In this document: piece after piece, positions 7,359 to 10,984 of the stretch
Layout of the letters: every line of letters starts with the position of its first letter
Numbering within the stretch: position 1 is the stretch's first letter
Source: Acidobacteriota bacterium
GTDB taxonomy: Bacteria > Acidobacteriota > Blastocatellia > Pyrinomonadales > Pyrinomonadaceae
Length of the DNA: 10,984 bases
Assembly (NCBI GenBank): GCA_013140875.1
Contig: JABFSB010000090.1
Span: 1 to 10,984, forward strand
Direction of reading: 5' to 3'
Translations under genes and position numbers: made by a program
The notes under the pieces: model-generated
The model's database searches: none
What the model saw: the letters and a program-made list of their open reading frames with translations, nothing else
Told to the model about the DNA's origin: nothing

Positions 7359-8576
7359 CTAACTTGGGGCGTTACGCGTATTGAGGCTGTGCTTTTCGTA
7401 GGAGCGGGTCATGGAAGCGATATAATTTCGACTGCGTTTGCTGAAGGCTAAGAACCGGATCGTAGCTGTTGGGATAAAGGGGGCAAAGGCCGCTTTTCTG
7501 AGCAGCGAGCAAACCCGAAGGCGGCGGGAGAAAGCTTGTTCTCTCAATAGACTGTATTCGGCCACTATTCTCTCCGTTATCGGTGCGTGTTCCGCGATTG
7601 CCATCGAAAGCAGGGCCGAACTCTCGAAGGCCATAAGCATTCCACTCCCGGTAAACGGGTCGATAAACGCGGCGGAATCGCCGACAGCAAAGAGATTTTT
7701 GATCGGCGAGGCCGGCGTCCGGCCAAAAGAGCTTATCGAAACCGCCAGCCAATCGGCCGCCGCGGAAGCATTTTCCAGAGCCTTAGCCGCTCGTACGTTG
7801 GAGCAAACGGCCCGCTCGACGAGCTTTGCGGGATCGGAGCCGATCTTCCGCACTATTTTGGGGTCCATCAAAAAACAAAGATTTGCCGCTCCGTTCTCAA
7901 CCGAGCTGAGGCCGCCGTAACCGCGCGGAAAGGAGAATATCTCGCAAACGCCGGGCTCGATCTTAACGTCGCGGAAATGATTCTTGAACCCGACAGCGAC
8001 GGACGCTTTGGCTGCTGGTTTCGAGGAGTCGTCTTGCGATCTTTGCACAAGACGACAGAGAGCGTTATTGCGGCCGGAGGCGTCGATAAACAGGTTGGCC
8101 GAGACAATTTCGGTGCAGGCATTTTCGTCGACAACTGAAATCGCCTTCAGGACCTCATCCTCGATGAAGGCCTCCGATAACCTCGTGCCATCGAAGACTT
8201 TCACACCCGACCTCCGGGCGTGATCAAGTAGGATTGCGTCCATTGCGGAACGGCTAAGGCCGAGGGCTGCCCTTTTGTGGTCTAACAGGCCGCTTGGAAT
8301 AGCAAAGCTTCTCCCCTTGCGGTCGAAGAATCGTGTTTCGTGAATACGCTCTCCGCCAGCCGCAAGCATCTCGTCGAGCACGCCCAATTCCGCAAAATGC
8401 GTAAGGCATTCGGGAGAGATGAACTCGCCGCAAAGCTTGTGGCGCGGAAATTTCTCACGCTCGATAAGCGTCACTTCAAACCCTCTGTCCGCAAGCCTGA
8501 TGGCGGCGCTCGAACCCGCCGGCCCGCCGCCGACTATTGCGATTTGCGATTTGCGATTGTCGATTTGCGATCTCAC
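7359..8576 (-). CDS. FAD-dependent oxidoreductase, geranylgeranyl-reductase-like family
   Basis: A 405-residue flavoprotein of the p-hydroxybenzoate-hydroxylase fold, in the family that includes geranylgeranyl reductases and tailoring dehydrogenases. The FAD ADP-binding motif is GGGPAG at 16-21, with the ribose-binding Glu at 39 closing the beta-alpha-beta unit (VTLIER). KLCGEFISPE (about 47-56) is characteristic of this subfamily, and the second flavin motif GDSAAFIDPFTGSGM starts at 299. Substrate unknown: prenyl lipids or a polyketide/quinone-type product are both possible, and no biosynthetic partner is adjacent. The only plausible start is GTG at 8576, preceded by GGATGGAC. Residues 2-11 (RSQIDNRKSQ) are encoded by a 7-bp tandem repeat, so the native N-terminus seems to have been replaced or extended by repeat DNA. 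The gene is divergent from the hydrolase at 8763. Confidence 0.87.
   Translation of the reverse strand: MRSQIDNRKSQIAIVGGGPAGSSAAIRLADRGFEVTLIEREKFPRHKLCGEFISPECLTHFAELGVLDEMLAAGGERIHETRFFDRKGRSFAIPSGLLDHKRAALGLSRSAMDAILLDHARRSGVKVFDGTRLSEAFIEDEVLKAISVVDENACTEIVSANLFIDASGRNNALCRLVQRSQDDSSKPAAKASVAVGFKNHFRDVKIEPGVCEIFSFPRGYGGLSSVENGAANLCFLMDPKIVRKIGSDPAKLVERAVCSNVRAAKALENASAAADWLAVSISSFGRTPASPIKNLFAVGDSAAFIDPFTGSGMLMAFESSALLSMAIAEHAPITERIVAEYSLLREQAFSRRLRVCSLLRKAAFAPFIPTATIRFLAFSKRSRNYIASMTRSYEKHSLNTRNAPS
8541..8571. repeat. 7-bp tandem repeat, left tract
   Basis: Four heptamers plus three bases run head to tail on the plus strand: GATTTGC, GATTTGC, GATTGTC, GATTTGC, GAT. They lie inside the first codons of the oxidoreductase; three units make 21 bases, or seven codons, giving a repeating peptide (SQIDNRK then SQIA...). 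Bases 8553-8571 are perfectly complementary to 8739-8757 of the right tract. Confidence 0.85.
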
Positions 8577-8630
8577 TGTCCATCCAGTCTACCGCATTAG
8601 AGAATACTGACGGAAATGTGACCTCACGGT

Positions 8631-8705
8631 GCAGAAGCCCGCGCGTTAGCAAGGGCGTAATTTGCAACGCCCTCATTACGCCCTTGCTAACGCGCGGGCT
8701 TCCGC
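8631..8705. repeat. long inverted repeat, 31-bp arms
   Basis: The arms 8631-8661 and 8675-8705 are complementary at 30 of 31 positions (only base 8633 opposite 8703 differs) with a 13-base spacer that contains TTGCAA. The core of the left arm includes GCCCGCGCGTTAGCAAGGGC. This would form a very stable hairpin in single-stranded DNA or RNA. It resembles REP/MITE-type intergenic palindromes. No open reading frame for a transposase is near, so any mobility would depend on an enzyme encoded elsewhere. Confidence 0.9.
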
Positions 8706-8727
8706 ATTCACTTGCACTGCCACTTTT

Positions 8728-8757
8728 GACAATCGCGAATCGCAAATCGACAATCGC
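8728..8757. repeat. 7-bp tandem repeat, right tract, inverted relative to the left
   Basis: On the plus strand the units read GACAATC, GCGAATC, GCAAATC, GACAATC, GC, the reverse complements of GATTGTC, GATTCGC, GATTTGC and GATTGTC. It is thus the same heptamer family as 8541-8571 in opposite orientation, sharing a perfect 19-bp inverted match (8739-8757 with 8553-8571). It ends five bases before the ATG of the hydrolase at 8763. Confidence 0.85.
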
Positions 8758-8762
8758 AGGTA

Positions 8763-9722
8763 ATGAAAATCGTTCCGCTTTCGATTCCGACGCCGTTTTA
8801 CGTCGGTGACGTCAATGTTTACCTGATCCGCGAAGATCCGGTGACCCTGATCGATGTCGGGCCGAAAACACCCGAGGCGACTGAGGCGTTGAGGCGCGGA
8901 CTGGCGGAAAACGGGATAAAGTTTACGGATGTCAGGCGAATTGTCCTGACGCATGCCCACGAGGATCATTGCGGCCTTGCGAGACAGGTCCGCGACGAAG
9001 CGAAGGACGCCGACATATATCTGCACGATTGGGAAGGCGGACACCTGACCGGCCGTCTTTCGCAAGAAGCGAATCGAAAACTCTTGCTGCGATCGGGCGT
9101 GCCCGAAAAGGTTTTCAACGAGATGCGCGAGTTGTACAGTGAGATAAGTCTGCTGACCGATTCGCTTGCCGACGGCGATCTCAAGCCGCTTAACGATAAC
9201 GACGAGCTTGAGTTTGCAAGCGGCATGATCAAAGTACTTCATACGCCCGGTCATACGCCCGGTTCATGTTCGTTTGTCCGCGAAGCCAACCGAACGCTGA
9301 TCTGCGGCGACTGCGTCCTGAAACGGATCACGCCGAACCCGATACTTTCGTCCGACCCGATCGATCCGGACAAACGTTTTCGATCGCTGGCCGAATATTT
9401 GGTCAGCCTTGCAAAACTAAAAAGCTATTCGCCCACGCTTGCTTACGGCGGCCACGGTGAACCGGTGACGGATTTTGATGAGATATTCAACCGATATGTA
9501 CGAGCCATTGACGATCGGCAAGCAAGGGTAATCGCGTTAATCTCAAAGCAAGGCTCGACGGCTTTCGAAGTGGCACAAACCTTATTCCCGAACGCGGGCA
9601 ACCACGACGTTCACCGCTTTCTCGCGATTTCGGAAGCGGTTGCACATCTTGACTACGCCGAGAACGAGGGGAAGATCACCGTCGAGCTAAAGGATGGCGT
9701 GGAGATTTACCGAAATAAGTAA
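8763..9722 (+). CDS. metallo-beta-lactamase-fold hydrolase, LACTB2/glyoxalase-II-like
   Basis: A 319-residue cytoplasmic hydrolase with the full dinuclear-metal site: HAHEDH gives H64, H66, D68 and H69, followed by H164 in HTPGHTPGS, D183 in CGDC and H231 in GGHGEP. The C-terminal part (about 245-319) looks like the small winged-helix tail found in LACTB2-like members (IALISKQGSTAFEVAQTLF). Such enzymes hydrolyse thioesters, RNA or phosphodiesters, and the substrate cannot be decided here. The ATG at 8763 has only AGG two bases upstream, so initiation may be weak or leaderless, and the right heptamer tract ends just before it. The last 36 bases overlap the 3' end of the desaturase on the other strand. 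Confidence 0.88.
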   Translation: MKIVPLSIPTPFYVGDVNVYLIREDPVTLIDVGPKTPEATEALRRGLAENGIKFTDVRRIVLTHAHEDHCGLARQVRDEAKDADIYLHDWEGGHLTGRLSQEANRKLLLRSGVPEKVFNEMRELYSEISLLTDSLADGDLKPLNDNDELEFASGMIKVLHTPGHTPGSCSFVREANRTLICGDCVLKRITPNPILSSDPIDPDKRFRSLAEYLVSLAKLKSYSPTLAYGGHGEPVTDFDEIFNRYVRAIDDRQARVIALISKQGSTAFEVAQTLFPNAGNHDVHRFLAISEAVAHLDYAENEGKITVELKDGVEIYRNK

Positions 9723-10571
9723 AGCCGCGGCAGCCGCGATTTTGCTTGGGCGAAACTTTTCGCAGATGCCGCCGATACGCGTTGTAACCTTGGTTAGGCC
9801 GGCAAGGCCCGGAAGCTGGCGGGCCCGCTGTGTCACGGTCCGGTCGATCTGGTCGACGCCGCCTTCGCCGCTGAAAAGCGTTGCCACGGAATATTCGGCA
9901 CGCTTTTTCGCAAGCGAACCCTGGCCGACCGGAACGTAGAAAGTCTCGATCACCTTCCGGGCTATTTTTTGCGCGGTCGTGCTTTTTTGCAGCTCGAGTT
10001 TTGCGACGCTCCAATAAAAATGTGTATGGGCGGCTTCCTCACGAATGATGCCCTCGAGGATCATCGACAGCACCGGATGGTTGGCAAGCTCTTTCATTCG
10101 CCGATAGGCCTGTGCCGTGGACATCTCATGAATCGCCCCGAACGCCATGTGCGTTCCGGTAAAGCGGCTGCCAAGCAGATTGGTCAGCGTCGTGAGCAAA
10201 TAAGTGTACGTATGATAGGTCTTTGTAACGTTCCGGTGCGTTTGATTCTGCCAATCTTCCGGGGTTTCATAACCGGCTTCGTTCAGGAAACGGTTTATCA
10301 CCTGCCCGTGCGTAATTTCTTCAATTCCCCAGCGCTCCATGAATTTTGAAATAACCGGATCGCGGCCCGTCGGCGTCCGCTGCAGCTCGCGATGGTACAT
10401 GTCGGTCAACACCTCGACATCGCGCATGTAAAGCAGCACCGGAATAAATTTAGGATCGAGCGGCGTGTCCTTTACGGTGTGCCACGGCAGGCCGTCGATA
10501 AACTCATTGGTCAGGGTACGATCCTGTTTTTCGTACCACTCCAAAACATCTTTGTTTGTTTCAAACGCCAT
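9687..10571 (-). CDS. acyl-ACP desaturase (soluble di-iron, fatty-acid desaturase type 2)
   Basis: A 294-residue helical protein of the stearoyl-ACP desaturase family, which inserts a double bond into acyl chains bound to acyl carrier protein using a di-iron centre and reduced ferredoxin. All six iron ligands can be placed against the plant enzyme: E53, E85 and H88 (EEITHG), E149 (HEM), E179 and H182 (REEAAH). The spacing of the two ExxH motifs matches the family. The start ATG at 10571 has GGAG four bases upstream. The last dozen residues (KIAAAAALLISVNLHAIL) run into the 3' end of the hydrolase gene on the other strand; they are poorly motif-like and may be a recent extension. A Fur-like palindrome lies 52 bases upstream of the start. 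Whether it makes a lipid-membrane or a specialised fatty acid is unknown. Confidence 0.9.
   Translation of the reverse strand: MAFETNKDVLEWYEKQDRTLTNEFIDGLPWHTVKDTPLDPKFIPVLLYMRDVEVLTDMYHRELQRTPTGRDPVISKFMERWGIEEITHGQVINRFLNEAGYETPEDWQNQTHRNVTKTYHTYTYLLTTLTNLLGSRFTGTHMAFGAIHEMSTAQAYRRMKELANHPVLSMILEGIIREEAAHTHFYWSVAKLELQKSTTAQKIARKVIETFYVPVGQGSLAKKRAEYSVATLFSGEGGVDQIDRTVTQRARQLPGLAGLTKVTTRIGGICEKFRPSKIAAAAALLISVNLHAIL
9726..9743 (+). terminator. possible weak terminator hairpin after the hydrolase
   Basis: CGCGG (9726-9730) pairs with CCGCG (9734-9738) across a three-base loop, followed by ATTTTG. It starts three bases after the hydrolase stop codon, where a terminator would be expected. The T-tract is short, and the bases also encode the Ala-rich tail of the desaturase, so the palindrome may be coincidental. 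Confidence 0.3.
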
Positions 10572-10623
10572 AGATCTCCGAACTAATAATTCCTCAGGCC
10601 AAATTGGCGAAACCGTTTCTTAT

Positions 10624-10638
10624 TGAAAACGATTTTCA
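10624..10638. promoter_or_regulatory. Fur-family-like operator (7-1-7 palindrome)
   Basis: TGAAAACGATTTTCA is a 15-base near-palindrome (six perfect end pairs, TGAAAA/TTTTCA). It matches the 7-1-7 Fur consensus TGATAATGATTATCA at 12 of 15 positions. It sits in the 141-base divergent region, 52 bases from the desaturase start and 74 from the PD40 gene start, so a bound regulator could affect either. The regulator could equally be PerR or Zur, and AT-rich palindromes occur by chance. Confidence 0.45.
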
Positions 10639-10712
10639 TTTAATAGGGTTATTCGTTAAACTTATCTTTTCGGATGCCGCTTGCTCTCATTGAGGATAAT
10701 AGCATTAGATTT

Positions 10713-10984
10713 ATGAGATATAAATTGCCCTTCATTTTTCTGGTTTTTCTCGCGTGTGTCAATACTTTTGCGCAGGGGCCGAGCCTGGCCGTCGACGGCG
10801 AAAAACACTTAAAGAATATCAAACAGCTCACCTTCGGCGGCGAGAACGCTGAAGCGTATTTTTCATCTGACGGTAAACAGCTTTCGTTTCAATCAAAACG
10901 AGACGGCCGCGGATGCGACCAGATCTACCGGATGAACATCGACGGTTCGGGCGTAAAGATGGTTTCGAACGGCGAGGGCCGGAC
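10713..10984 (+). CDS. secreted PD40/TolB-like beta-propeller protein, 5' part
   Basis: The frame opens with ATG at 10713 and runs off the right edge after 90 complete codons. Residues 1-21 (MRYKLPFIFLVFLACVNTFAQ) form a signal peptide with probable cleavage after AQ; the Cys is not in a good lipobox. Then come LTFGGENAEAYFSSDGKQLS and QIYRMNIDGSGVKMVSNGEG, the repeating unit of PD40/WD40-like propellers as in TolB and the secreted acidobacterial relatives. The exported protein probably works in the periplasm, either as a scaffold or as the propeller domain of a peptidase or amidohydrolase whose catalytic part would lie beyond the window. A GAGGA at 10692-10696 is rather far (16 bases) to be its ribosome-binding site. 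The gene diverges from the desaturase. Confidence 0.82.
   Translation, partial: MRYKLPFIFLVFLACVNTFAQGPSLAVDGEKHLKNIKQLTFGGENAEAYFSSDGKQLSFQSKRDGRGCDQIYRMNIDGSGVKMVSNGEGR

Noticed and set aside
8476..8745. Minus-strand 89-residue frame across the palindrome
   Set aside because: It translates the inverted repeat and heptamer tract (IANRQSQIANRNS), then runs into the oxidoreductase coding region in the wrong frame.
7230..8757. Composite transposon carrying the FAD oxidoreductase between two repeats
   Set aside because: The two flanking repeats differ in sequence and there is no transposase or shared terminal inverted repeat.

Overview
The window looks like chromosome from a moderately GC-rich Gram-negative bacterium, most likely an acidobacterium of the Blastocatellia/Pyrinomonadaceae type. 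The evidence is a giant Oar-like TonB-dependent receptor with an N-terminal carboxypeptidase-regulatory-like domain, a secreted PD40 (TolB-like) propeller gene, and intergenic palindromic repeats of a style I associate with that group. No marker gene is present, so the taxonomy is inference. I see no rRNA, tRNA, CRISPR array, integrase or transposase gene.

Layout. (1) 1-574, plus strand: C-terminal half of a XylH-type sugar ABC permease, open at the left edge. (2) 622-1082, plus: two small translationally coupled conserved-hypothetical genes. (3) 1087-3063, minus: queG then moaA, two 4Fe-4S enzymes of queuosine and molybdopterin synthesis, probably co-transcribed. (4) 3141-3173: a rho-independent terminator facing minus. 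(5) 3198-6997, minus: one TonB-dependent receptor gene split by an apparent one-base deletion near 5664. (6) 6998-7358: non-coding, with the leader of the receptor gene and a decayed palindromic repeat. (7) 7359-8576, minus: an FAD-dependent oxidoreductase of the geranylgeranyl-reductase family. (8) 8541-8757: a nested palindromic repeat element filling the divergent intergenic region. (9) 8763-9722, plus: a metallo-beta-lactamase-fold hydrolase. (10) 9687-10571, minus: a di-iron acyl-ACP desaturase whose 3' end overlaps the hydrolase tail to tail. (11) 10572-10712: a divergent control region with a Fur-like palindrome. (12) 10713-10984, plus: 5' end of a secreted PD40 protein running off the window.

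The genes do not form one pathway. The clear functional pairing is queG-moaA. The desaturase and the PD40 gene share a control region that may respond to iron or another metal. The least ordinary part is 8541-8757. There, 7-bp tandem repeats in opposite orientation bracket a 31-bp-arm hairpin, and the left repeat tract encodes the N-terminus of the oxidoreductase and abuts its start codon. No complete new multi-gene system is evident.
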